A program made the translations under genes and the position numbers. 45,370 nucleotides of DNA, taken from contig DASUUK010000013.1 in assembly GCA_036374135.1 (NCBI GenBank), forward strand, positions 1-45,370. Reading direction: 5' to 3'. The DNA is from Euzebyales bacterium. Lineage in GTDB: Bacteria; Actinomycetota; Nitriliruptoria; Euzebyales; JAHELV01. This document shows positions 17,941-27,100 of this stretch, in pieces (position 1 is the stretch's first letter; each line of letters begins with the position of its first letter). Under the pieces are notes generated by a model. That model saw only the letters and a list, made by a program, of their open reading frames with translations, was not told the DNA's origin and made no database searches.

Positions 17941-18583
17941 ATGGCGTTGCCGGCGGAGTACGAGGTCCGAGGACCGACCTGGCATGACCTCAACGCGTGG
18001 CCGCCGTGCTCGTCGCCGACGACATGGATGACGTCGGGCTCGCCATCCTGGACTCCGACTTCCTCCTTGCGCAATGGAACCGGGCTGGCTTCGAGCTCAC
18101 GACCGATGCGTGGGTCGTCTGCCGTGGTGCGGACGGAATCATCGGGTACGGCCAGGCCCACGCCGCGCAGCCGGGGATCGTCGAGTCCTGGGGCGTCGTC
18201 CACCCCGGAGACCGCGACCGCGGCGTCGGCTCGGCCCTCCTCGACCTCATCGAGGAGCGGGCGCGCAGTCCGGCGCTCGACGCGACCCTGTGGCTGCGGC
18301 GAAGGATGGGCGCGAGCCCGTGGGTGCGTTGACTGCCAACGTGTGGAGCGACCGGGGCTGGCTGGATGAACTCGGCGTCGTGGGCACGCACCGCGGTCGC
18401 GGGATCGGGACCGCCCTGCCGCGTCGCTCCTTCGCCGTGTTCGCGCATCGCGGCCTGGCGCGCGTGATGCTGAACGTCGACGCGGCGAACCCCACCGGCG
18501 CGCCCGCTCTCTATGAGCGCGCGGGCATGCATGTCGTCCGGCGCTGGGAGGTGTGGGAGCGCTCGTGGGGTCGTCCCACGTGA
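17941..18583 (+). pseudogene. Tandem-GNAT acetyltransferase, broken by frameshifts and internal deletion
   Basis: Pieces of a two-domain GNAT protein lie in three frames. The first frame gives MALPAEYEVRGPTWHDLNA from the ATG at 17941. Losing one base near 17993 moves the reading to VAAVLVADDMDDVGLA...AWVVCRGADGIIGYGQAH...WGVVHPGDRDRGVGSALL, the acetyl-CoA motif of the first GNAT domain, which stops at 18332. A third frame then supplies EPVGALTANVWSDRGWLDELGVVGTHRGRGIGTAL...AANPTGAPALYERAGM, the second GNAT domain, up to 18583. About 90-100 residues that normally join the domains (end of the first, start of the second) are missing. Two independent lesions argue for a decayed gene rather than a single sequencing error. 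Confidence 0.75.
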
Positions 18584-18758
18584 TCGCGACCCCGGCTCGC
18601 TCGTTCGGTTCCGACAGCGCCCCTCGCCCGCAGCCTCCCGCTCCGGCCGCGCGCCGGCGAACGTGCCGTATGTCCCGCGATCGAGCACACGCCTTCTCAT
18701 GGGGCCTGCGCTGGACTATCGTCCGCGCAGGGACTCTTCGGCGGGCGGAAGGTGGACC

Positions 18759-19718
18759 ATGCCACACGTGACGTTCATCCATGGGATCGGGAACAAGACC
18801 TCGGCGGACGAGTTGTTGGACGGCTGGCGGGGCTCGCTCGCGGGCCACGGCCTGGATCTGACGGCTGTCGGGGCGACGTCGTCGATGATCTACTGGGCGG
18901 ACCTGCTGTACCCCTCGCCCGGCCGGGCCGAGGTCGCGTACGAGTCCGCAGGCAGGACCGAGGATCCGTCCGTTCCGGACATCGGCATGCGCTGGGCCGT
19001 CGAGGCCGAGGGCGAGGAAGCGCGGTTCATCGAAGGCCTCGCGTCGGCGATCGGCTTCGCTGAGTTCGCGACGGACGAGCCGCTGGAAGTGGCCCCACCG
19101 GTCGAGCGCGGCGCAGCGCCCGTGGACGCCACCGGCTTCGAGCGGATCCCGCTACCAGGATGGCTCAAGCGCCGGCTGATGAAGATCCTGCTGCGCGACG
19201 TACATCACTACCTGTTCGACGCCGAGTTCAGCCCTCGCCCCGGCGAGACGTACCGGATCCAGCGAACCATCCGCAAGCGGGTCGTCGACGCACTGGAAGC
19301 CGGTGCGCAGGCCGACGGGCCGCACGTGGTCGTCAGCCACAGCATGGGCACGGTCATCATCTACGACTGCCTCAAACGCGTCGACGGCTGCCCACCGGTC
19401 GATGGGTTGATGACGATCGGCAGCCCGCTGGGGCTCGACGACATCCAGGACGGGCTGAAACCGGAATGGACCCGGTCAGACGGCTTCCCGCCGAAGTGCG
19501 GCGGCCACTGGGTCAACGTGTTCGACCGACTGGACCCGGTCGCGGCGCTCGATGCCGGTCTGGCCAACGACTACCAGCGGCGGGGATCTCCCGTGATCGA
19601 TGATCTCCACGAGAGCAACTGGGGCACCTGGCGCCACGACATCGCCAAGTACTTCGCCGGCACGAACCTGCGAGCGCGCCTCGAGTCGCTGCTCACAGCA
19701 TCCGCCGACGGCCCATGA
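18759..19718 (+). CDS. Alpha/beta-hydrolase (lipase/esterase-like), cytosolic
   Basis: This 319-residue protein begins directly with a hydrolase strand and oxyanion loop (VTFIHGIGNKTS, residues 4-15) and has no signal peptide. The nucleophile elbow SHSMG (Ser195) sits in HVVVSHSMGTVIIYDCLK. Candidate acid and histidine residues are in VNVFDRLDPVAAL and DDLHESNWGTWRHDI. Between them the protein has a long charged insert (about 60-185). The substrate is unknown. The fold is close to the PGAP1/lecithin-type group that acts on lipids. GGAAGGTGG precedes the ATG; an open frame to 18513 runs through the GNAT pseudogene and was rejected. It is the first plus-strand gene of the possible defence/stress cluster. 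Confidence 0.75.
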   Translation: MPHVTFIHGIGNKTSADELLDGWRGSLAGHGLDLTAVGATSSMIYWADLLYPSPGRAEVAYESAGRTEDPSVPDIGMRWAVEAEGEEARFIEGLASAIGFAEFATDEPLEVAPPVERGAAPVDATGFERIPLPGWLKRRLMKILLRDVHHYLFDAEFSPRPGETYRIQRTIRKRVVDALEAGAQADGPHVVVSHSMGTVIIYDCLKRVDGCPPVDGLMTIGSPLGLDDIQDGLKPEWTRSDGFPPKCGGHWVNVFDRLDPVAALDAGLANDYQRRGSPVIDDLHESNWGTWRHDIAKYFAGTNLRARLESLLTASADGP

Positions 19719-19977
19719 CTGGAGTCCCCGCACGTCGCCCGCACATCTGGTCACAGCGCAGCGATGAGCTCCTCGAGCGCCCGTTGGACATCAGGGTCCT
19801 CATCTCCGAGGGGGCTCGCTGAACATCACACGTGTCCGGTCGCCCACGTCGGACGTCGGGCGCCGACATGTATCAGTGTCGCGCCATCACCGTCTGGTTC
19901 CATGCGGGGCTGCCCGCCCTCGACGGTGTGACGGTCTCGGCCATGATCCTGACACGGCAGCAGACGAAGGCTCCGCA

Positions 19978-21579
19978 ATGACCGGTGTCACCGCGCTCAA
20001 CGGCGCCGTCCTCGGCCTGTTGATGATCGCAGCGATCATGTCGTGGCCGTTGACCTGGTGGTTGTTGCGCCGCTACAGAAGGACCGTCGTCCGCGCGATG
20101 CAGCGGAGGTCGGCACACGCGACGTCCGACTGGGTGCCCGCCATCAACGACGTGGGATTCACCCGCGTCCCGTCAGATGCCGACGGAACGGTGACCGCAG
20201 CCGACGAGCCATCCCAGCTCACGCGACGGGCGGCACAAGCCTCGGTCGACGACGCTCGTCTGCTGCGGCGGGATGTCTGGCGTCGGTACGCGCTGGCGGG
20301 CTGCATAGCGGCGACCGTCCTGACCGTGGCGACCTTCCTGTCGGCGGGGATCGAGTTCCTCCCGTGGCGGACAGCGATCGTATGGGTCGTGTACGCCTGG
20401 CCGCTCGTGCTGACCGCAGTGATCCTCTCCGGCTTCAACCGCGGGACCGTGGTGCGTGCGGTCATGGTCCACTTCGCGATCCTCCTCGCGCTCGCCGCCG
20501 CGGCCGGCAACACCATGGGAGGTGTCCTCCTCTGGCTGCTCATGGCCGGACCCCCGACCGCCGTGGTCGCGCCGTACCTCCATCGGTCAGTTCGGGCCGT
20601 GGGGGTCATCGTCGTGCTCTTCGTACTGGTCGGACTGCTCGGCGCGGACGCGCTCGTGTCCTTCGTGGGCGGGTCCGATGAGCGCATCATGTCCGTGGCG
20701 ACCATCGCCTCGGGGCTGGGTGTCGGCGGTGTTGCGGCGTTCGTCGCGTTGATCGCGATCGGCTTCCTCGTCACTTCCGTGCTCGCATGGTTCGGGCTCG
20801 ACCGGCTCGGGCACGCGTATCGCGAAGGCCTGCCCGACCAACTGGTACTGATCGGCGCCGTCTGGGGGGTCTTCGCGGCCGCCCAGGGCATCCCGCTGGC
20901 ACACGAGTCCCTCGCATGGGCGGCGACGACCCCTGTCGCCTTCATCGCCTTCTGGCTGGTCGCGTCACGACCACTGGGCAGGCACCGGATGACAGCCGCG
21001 CCCCGACTGCTGGTCCTGCGCATCTTCTCGCTCGGCAGGCAGAGCGAGGATCTCTTCCGCCGCGTCGTCACGGACTGGCAGTACGTCGGACCCGTACGCC
21101 TGATCGGTGGCCCGGATCTGGCACGGACGACGGTCGAACCCGACGAGTTCCTCACGTTTGCCGCCGGCAAGCTGGAACAACTGTTCATCGCCACGCCGGA
21201 GCAGTTCGAGCAGCAGCGCACCACGACCGACGCGACCCGCGACCGTCACGGCCGCTACCGGGTCCAGGAGTTCCTGTGCTTCGACAACACCTGGCGACAC
21301 GTCGTACGTGGCCTGATGCGCGACTCCGACCTCGTGCTCATGGACGTTCGAGGGTTCGCCGCCGGAAACGATGGCGCCCGGCACGAACTGACGATGCTGG
21401 CGCGGGCCGGGATGCTGGAGCGCACGACGCTCGTCATCGACGGCAACACCGACCGGGAACTGATCGCCGCCGCGATCGTCCAAGGTGGCGGTGCGGTCGC
21501 ACAGGCGACCCTCATCACGCCGCCGGGCGACGACGGGGTCTCAGGCACCGACCTCGTCGGCGCCCTGCCCGCCGCATAG
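19978..21579 (+). CDS. Polytopic membrane protein with conserved cytosolic C-terminal domain (possible nucleotide-binding effector/sensor)
   Basis: This 533-residue protein has about seven to eight membrane helices (near residues 11-30, 104-122, 133-152, 160-195, 207-230, 245-272, 288-305 and 315-330). A C-terminal cytosolic domain of about 150 residues follows (343-495). That domain has LLVLRIFSLGRQSEDLFRR, VRLIGGPDLARTTVEPDEF, EFLCFDNTWRHVVRGLM and SDLVLMDVRGFAAGNDG. The alternating strand-helix pattern and a conserved acidic DxRGF motif look Rossmann- or TIR-like, but I cannot assign a named family. Its neighbour contains a TIR-like domain, which supports a shared pathway (inference). The start ATG has GAAGG seven bases upstream. 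An in-frame extension to 19876 has no ribosome site. Confidence 0.7.
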   Translation: MTGVTALNGAVLGLLMIAAIMSWPLTWWLLRRYRRTVVRAMQRRSAHATSDWVPAINDVGFTRVPSDADGTVTAADEPSQLTRRAAQASVDDARLLRRDVWRRYALAGCIAATVLTVATFLSAGIEFLPWRTAIVWVVYAWPLVLTAVILSGFNRGTVVRAVMVHFAILLALAAAAGNTMGGVLLWLLMAGPPTAVVAPYLHRSVRAVGVIVVLFVLVGLLGADALVSFVGGSDERIMSVATIASGLGVGGVAAFVALIAIGFLVTSVLAWFGLDRLGHAYREGLPDQLVLIGAVWGVFAAAQGIPLAHESLAWAATTPVAFIAFWLVASRPLGRHRMTAAPRLLVLRIFSLGRQSEDLFRRVVTDWQYVGPVRLIGGPDLARTTVEPDEFLTFAAGKLEQLFIATPEQFEQQRTTTDATRDRHGRYRVQEFLCFDNTWRHVVRGLMRDSDLVLMDVRGFAAGNDGARHELTMLARAGMLERTTLVIDGNTDRELIAAAIVQGGGAVAQATLITPPGDDGVSGTDLVGALPAA

Positions 21580-21686
21580 CGTCACGCCACGCAACTCGCG
21601 CAAGTTCCGTGTATCTGCGGCGCAGCCTCGCCCTCTCACTCCCACCACGACCGCACGAAACCCTGCGATCGCCGGGGTGAGCCACG

Positions 21687-22790
21687 ATGACGGAGACCAT
21701 CACCACATTTGCTGAGCGGCTGACGCACTTCGCGCTGTCGGTCGACATCGTCACAGACGACACGTTCGACCGGGTGCGCGACCTCGTCGTCGACAACATG
21801 CGAAACGAGCTCGAGACGGCCTACTTCGGCCTGATGGAGTTCACGAGCGTGGATGGCCAACCTGGCCTGCGCACCATCTGGAGCAGTGCCGGGATGGATG
21901 GCTCGACGACCATCGGCGACGACGACGACAACTACAAGCAACAGGTGTGCCTCGCTTTCGACAGGGGCATCGCGCTGTGGGTCGTCGAGAAGGGCGGCGG
22001 GGTGCTCGAGCCCGACGCCGAGTACGTCGACATGTGGTCCTCCTGCGACTCGCTGCCGCCCTATCAGCCACCACTGCGGGGCAAGGAGATGCGGACGTCG
22101 ATCATGGTGCCGCTCGAGCGCGGCAGGACGAAGCTCGGCGTCATGTACCTCGAGTCCACGGCATACGTCGAAGCGACTGACATCGCCCGTCGCGAGATGG
22201 AGCAACTTGCCACCGCGATCTCGACGCTGATCGAACTGCGCAGCGTCAATCGCCTGCAGGCCCAGAGCACCAAGAAGGCCGTCGCCCAGCTGAGCAAGTT
22301 CGTCGGCGATGCACAGTTCCCTCGCCTGACGAAGCCGAACCTGTTCGTGGCGTCGTCGAGCAAGGCCGACGGCGACGTGATGGAGATCATCCGCGAGGTG
22401 CTCGGTGACTATGACAAGAAGGTGAACGTGATCGACTGGACGAGGATCGAGGAGTCCGGTGCGATCACGGTCCAGATCGCCAACAAGATCGTGCGGTCCC
22501 GATTCGGCATCTGCTACTTCTCCGAGGCGACGACCGACGGGGACTTCGCGTATGCCGACAACCCGAACGTGATCTTCGAAGCCGGCATGCTCCACGCACT
22601 GATCAACTCGCCGGATGCTCCCCCGTCCGGGTGGATCCCCGTCCGGGAGAAGAACGCACCACCAGCGCCGTTCGACTTCGCCAACGAACGGATCGAACCG
22701 GTGCCGCGCGACGATCGGGGCAAGCTCGAACAAGACCAGTTCCGCCGAAGGATCCGGCGCCGCATCGAAGACCTGCTGAGCGCGGCATGA
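21687..22790 (+). CDS. GAF domain fused to TIR-like nucleotide-binding domain
   Basis: This 367-residue cytosolic protein has two domains. A GAF sensor domain occupies residues about 15-185 (TSIMVPLERGRTKLGVMYLES). A TIR-like domain occupies about 216-330 (KPNLFVASSSKADGDVMEIIREVL, ANKIVRSRFGICYFSEAT, NPNVIFEAGMLHAL), followed by a C-terminal helix. The NxxFExG motif with Glu298 corresponds to the family's conserved glutamate in predicted nucleotide-binding TIR-like proteins. In several bacterial immune systems TIR domains cleave NAD+. The GAF domain suggests small-molecule (for example cyclic-nucleotide) or redox gating. Both links are inference. It lies 107 bp downstream of the membrane protein gene and 64 bp upstream of another membrane protein gene, all on the same strand. 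No toxin-antitoxin partner is seen. Confidence 0.78.
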   Translation: MTETITTFAERLTHFALSVDIVTDDTFDRVRDLVVDNMRNELETAYFGLMEFTSVDGQPGLRTIWSSAGMDGSTTIGDDDDNYKQQVCLAFDRGIALWVVEKGGGVLEPDAEYVDMWSSCDSLPPYQPPLRGKEMRTSIMVPLERGRTKLGVMYLESTAYVEATDIARREMEQLATAISTLIELRSVNRLQAQSTKKAVAQLSKFVGDAQFPRLTKPNLFVASSSKADGDVMEIIREVLGDYDKKVNVIDWTRIEESGAITVQIANKIVRSRFGICYFSEATTDGDFAYADNPNVIFEAGMLHALINSPDAPPSGWIPVREKNAPPAPFDFANERIEPVPRDDRGKLEQDQFRRRIRRRIEDLLSAA

Positions 22791-22854
22791 CCACACGTAT
22801 CTGCACGGGTCGCCAGGACTCTCTCCATCAACGGTGCGACGCACGAGGTGCATC

Positions 22855-23877
22855 ATGAGCAGCACGCCGAGGCAGACGGTGGCCGGCGCCGATGGGGACA
22901 CTGGTCGCAAGGGGAAACGGTCGCGCAGCAGGTACCGCAGGGTCGTGTGGCTGGCCACGCTGTGGACGCTGACGGTCCTCGCCTTCACCGCCTGGGGCCT
23001 GTACGACGTCATCCGGGCGCGGAGCACAGCGGGCGCGCATGCTGTCGATCACGGCAGTGACTACCGCTACGACGCGACCGCCCCCGAGGTACCGGCACAG
23101 CTGACGCCACGCGGCGATCCCGAGAACCTCTCGGCCGTGTTGTTCCATCGTGACCTGTCACAACGGATCCGCGAGATCGAGTACGAGGCCAGCGTCCCGC
23201 AGGAAGCTGGTCAGTCGCGCTTCAGCCTGGTCATCCCGGACGGTCCACTCGAGACGCGCATCGGGCAGTTCGCAGACGCGTCCGTCAGCCGAGAGTTGGA
23301 CAAGGACTACATCACCGCCGACGCCGAAGTGCGGCAGAATCGTGTGCTCCTGCGTGTCGCGTTCGATCGGCGCAGCGCAGCGTTGGGAAGTCCCGGCTCC
23401 TACCTCGGCACGATCAGCGTCGTCGATCCCCGGGTTGAACGGGTCGACATCCCCTTCACGGTGTCGCTCGCGTACCCGTGGTGGCAGTTCGTGTGCGTGC
23501 TGCTGCTCCTGATGCTCCTGCCCGCGACGTTGTACCTGTGGTTCCTGCGCGGCAGCTTCTCACAGGAAGGCAATCTGTCGCTCGCGGGCCTCCAGAACTG
23601 GTTGTTCAGCCGCAACGCGCTGATGTCGATCGGTACGGGCATCGCGGCCGCCGTCAGCGTCTGGATGGCGACGTACTTCAGCAGTGATTCGTGGGGCGTC
23701 AGCGTCACGGCCGCGACGGCGATGTTCGGAGCGACGTTCAGTTCCTTCATCGCGGCCGCGAGCGCCGTGACCGCCGCCGGCGCCGAGGAGCCCACCACAG
23801 CGCAGGGTGGCGAGGACCTCGCCGTCGATGGCGTGCCAGCCAACACGCAGGCGGCGCCAGACCCCGTCCCGGCGTAG
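22855..23877 (+). CDS. Membrane protein with extracytoplasmic beta-rich domain and four helices
   Basis: This 340-residue protein is not recognised as a named family. A basic N-terminus (RKGKRSRSRYRR) precedes helix one (about 30-52). A 150-residue extracytoplasmic domain follows (55-205) with strand-rich Ig-like character (FSLVIPDGPLETRIGQF, EVRQNRVLLRVAFD, YLGTISVVDPRVERVDIPFTVSL). Three further helices are near 209-231, 254-274 and 282-306. The C-terminus is Ala/Glu-rich. GAGGTG five bases before the ATG decides the start over the ATG at 22834. The gene is 64 bp downstream of the GAF-TIR-like gene. I infer a membrane partner or sensor of that cluster; no catalytic motif is visible. Confidence 0.65.
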   Translation: MSSTPRQTVAGADGDTGRKGKRSRSRYRRVVWLATLWTLTVLAFTAWGLYDVIRARSTAGAHAVDHGSDYRYDATAPEVPAQLTPRGDPENLSAVLFHRDLSQRIREIEYEASVPQEAGQSRFSLVIPDGPLETRIGQFADASVSRELDKDYITADAEVRQNRVLLRVAFDRRSAALGSPGSYLGTISVVDPRVERVDIPFTVSLAYPWWQFVCVLLLLMLLPATLYLWFLRGSFSQEGNLSLAGLQNWLFSRNALMSIGTGIAAAVSVWMATYFSSDSWGVSVTAATAMFGATFSSFIAAASAVTAAGAEEPTTAQGGEDLAVDGVPANTQAAPDPVPA

Positions 23878-24181
23878 AAGGCGATCCAACGATCTCGCTG
23901 GAAGATGCTCGTGTGGGCAGTGGCGCACAACCGAAGAAGGACCATCTCGCGCACTGGCTGGTGAATCGACGCGCGCACCGACAGTGCCCCGGATGCATCA
24001 CATGTCACCGTCCGAGCACTCACGCCGGACGGCTTGACATGAACGAACCGGTGGCGGACAGTCGGACCACGTCACCATGCGCGGGGCATCGTGATCCCGT
24101 CCACCTGCGGAGCAACTCGCCCGTGAACGGGCGACGATCCGCACGCGGCCGTGTCGCCAATCGCTCGAGGAAGGTGGCGCC
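23878..24181. other. 304-bp gap with possible promoter
   Basis: No gene-like reading frame with family resemblance was found here. TTGACA occurs at 24034-24039, 142-147 bp before the giant propeller gene, but the only -10 candidate at the right distance (GACAGT) is weak. The shadow frames on the minus strand are antisense only. The gap probably holds the propeller gene's own promoter. Confidence 0.4.
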
Positions 24182-27100
24182 ATGCCAACGCCAGAGGATG
24201 CCAACAACGTTCCGGAGCGGATCGAGCCACTCGAAGGACCCAACGAGCGCGACCGGGCGTTCCTCGAGGAACGCATGGCGCGCATGGTCGACAAGGCCGA
24301 CGTCACGGCGGACGAGGACGAAGGTGACGACGGGGATGAGGACGAAGGTGACGACGGTGGCGAGGGTCGCGGTGGTGAGCCCCACGGCCCCGTGACGCCC
24401 TCGACTCCCGGTGGCTCCCGGGAGGCGATCCCTGCGTCCGACGGTGTCGCCGAACGGCGGCGTGAGGCCTTGAACGAGGCGCACGCGCGTCGTCGCGCCC
24501 AGCTCACGCCACCTCCCGCCGAGCGCCGCGATGCTCCGCGTCCCGACCAGCCACGCGAGCAACCGCCTGCGCCACCGGCCAACTCCTGGGTACCCATCGG
24601 GCCGGCCGTGCTCCGCAGGGGACAGGGTGCGACGCTGCCGGCGACGAGCGGGCGGGTGGCAGGGTTGGCGCCGCTGGCCGGGGGTGACCGGATCTACGTC
24701 GGCTCGGCGAACGGCGGGGTGTGGCGTTCCGAGGATGGCGGGTCGACCTGGCACTCGTTGATGGACGCGTTCGACCTCAACCCGACGACGGCGGCGTCGG
24801 ACTCACTCGCGGTGGGCGCGCTCGAAGTGGTTCCGGGCGCGACAGCCGCACAGGACACGGTCTACGTCGGCACCGGCGAGGGTGCGAGTTCGGCGTACTT
24901 CGGCGTCGGGCCCGTCGTGTCGACCGACGGGGGGACCAACTGGGTCACCGAGCCCGTGTCACCGGGCAGCAGCAGTCTCAGCGGCAGTGCGTTCTACGCG
25001 CTCGCGGTAGACCCGGGCGACAGCCAGCGTGTCGTGGCAGCCACGCAGCGGGGCCTGTACCGCCGCGAGCCGGACGGTGCGGGCGGGTTCCACTGGGACA
25101 GCAAGGTGCTGCCCGGCGCGGTGTTCGCCTTCGTCACCAGCGTCGTCGCCTGCCGCCAGGGCGGCACGACGACCTTCTACGCGGCTGAGTGGGGCGGCCG
25201 CATCTACGCGTCGACGGATGGCGCGACGTGGACCACCGTCGGCACCGGGTTCCCGACCAACCGCATGGGCCGGATCAGCCTGACCGCCCGACCCGGTGAC
25301 CCATCCGTGGTCTATGCACTCGCGGCGTTGTGGGATCCCGCCGGATCTCCCGCACCACCGCCGGGTACCGCGCTGAGCGGCAACCTGCACGGGCTGTACC
25401 GCCTCGACACCGCCGACGGGACGTGGCGCCTCGTCACGGGAGTCCCCGCCACCCTGTTCGGTACGAACCCCACGGTGCGGCGGGGGCAGGGATCGTACGA
25501 CAACGCCGTCGAGGTGGATCCCAACGATGCGAACCGCGTGTTCGTCGGCGGCTCGACGGCGGCGAGCTCCGGGGAGTGGTCGGGGTCGATGTATCGGTGT
25601 GCCATCACCGTGAGCGGCACCGTTCCCTCAGCGACCGCGACGTACATCGGCGCATCGATCCACGCCGACGTGCACCGGGCCCGGTTCACACCGGGGGACG
25701 CGACGAGTCTGTGGGTCGGCTGCGACGGCGGCGTGTTCCACTCCGCCAATCCGGCGGGCAGCGGCAACATCTTCCGGTCGCGGAACACCGGCCTGGTCAC
25801 GTTGACACTCAACAGCTTCAACCAGCATCCCACCGAACCGGCCGTCGTGTTCTCCGGCAGCCAGGACAACGGCGGGATCCGCTACACCGGCGAGGAGGCG
25901 TGGCTGTACTCCTCGCACGGCGACGGCGGGGCGCAGGTGATCGACTGGAACAACCCCTATCGCGTCCTGAGCATCTGGACCTCCGGCGTTGTCCGGCGGT
26001 CGACGAACGGCGGCCTTCGCGACAGCTACAACGACGTGTCACCGCCGCTGGCCATGAACGAAGGCGTGCTCTTCTACAACCCGATGGTCGGCACGCCGTT
26101 CAACCCGGCGTCGCCCGCGCAGGCCAACCGTGTCGCGCTCGGCTCGACCAGGGTGTGGGTGACGAACGACTTCGGGACGAGCTGGGCTTCGATCCCCGGC
26201 AACACCACCGGCGACAACCTCGGCACGGACCCGGGCTTTCGCATCCGCAGCCTTCTGTTCACCCGCACGAGCCGGCTGTTCGCCGGGACGATGAACGGCC
26301 GGGTGTACCGCTACGACGAAGGTGCCGGCGGATGGGGCGCTCCGACCCGCATCGACAACCTTGGAACAACCCAGCTACCGTTCGCGGCGCCGGTCACCGA
26401 CATCGCGGAGGATCCCGCGGACCCGACCGGCGGGTCCATCTTCGTGACCTACGGCGGTACCGGTGACTACCGCCACGTGTGGCACTGGAACGGCACGACG
26501 TGGCAGCAGCGGTCCGGACCGCCCGGCGCCGCCGCGGCACAGCTGCTGGACGTCAACCACACGGCCATCGTGGTCGACCCGGCCGATCCCTCGATCGTCT
26601 ACGCCGGGGCGGACATCGGGGTGTGGCGGTCAACCGATGCGGGCCAGAACTGGGCTGCCTTCTCGGCCGGCCTGCCCGACGCGGGCGTGATGGACCTGAA
26701 GATCCACGCCGGTCGGCGCCTGCTGCGGTGCAGCACGTTCGGCCGCGGCATGTACGAGGTCGAGCTCGACCGAACCCACAAGCAGGGCATCGAGCTGTAC
26801 GTGCGGGACACCCAGCTCGACCAGGGTCGGTACACGACGGTCAACGGGCTCGACGACCCCACCCGGCAGGGCCAGACGGTCGCGCACTGGCGGGGCCCCG
26901 GCATCAAGCTGGACACGCCCGACGTGAGCGGCGACTACGAGTTCCCCCTCGTCGGTGGCATCGACTTCCTCGACTTCACCGACGGGTTGACCGACGACGC
27001 GCGCGGGGTCGCGACGCACGCGACGGCGACGATCACGACGAAGGTGTACGTGCAGGTGCACAACCGCGGGACCGGGCCGGCAGACAACGTGCGCGTGATG

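Noticed and set aside
19752-19815. Minus-strand tail SPLGDEDPDVQRALEELIAAL ending in a stop.
   Set aside because: Only 24 codons are open and nothing upstream supports a gene.
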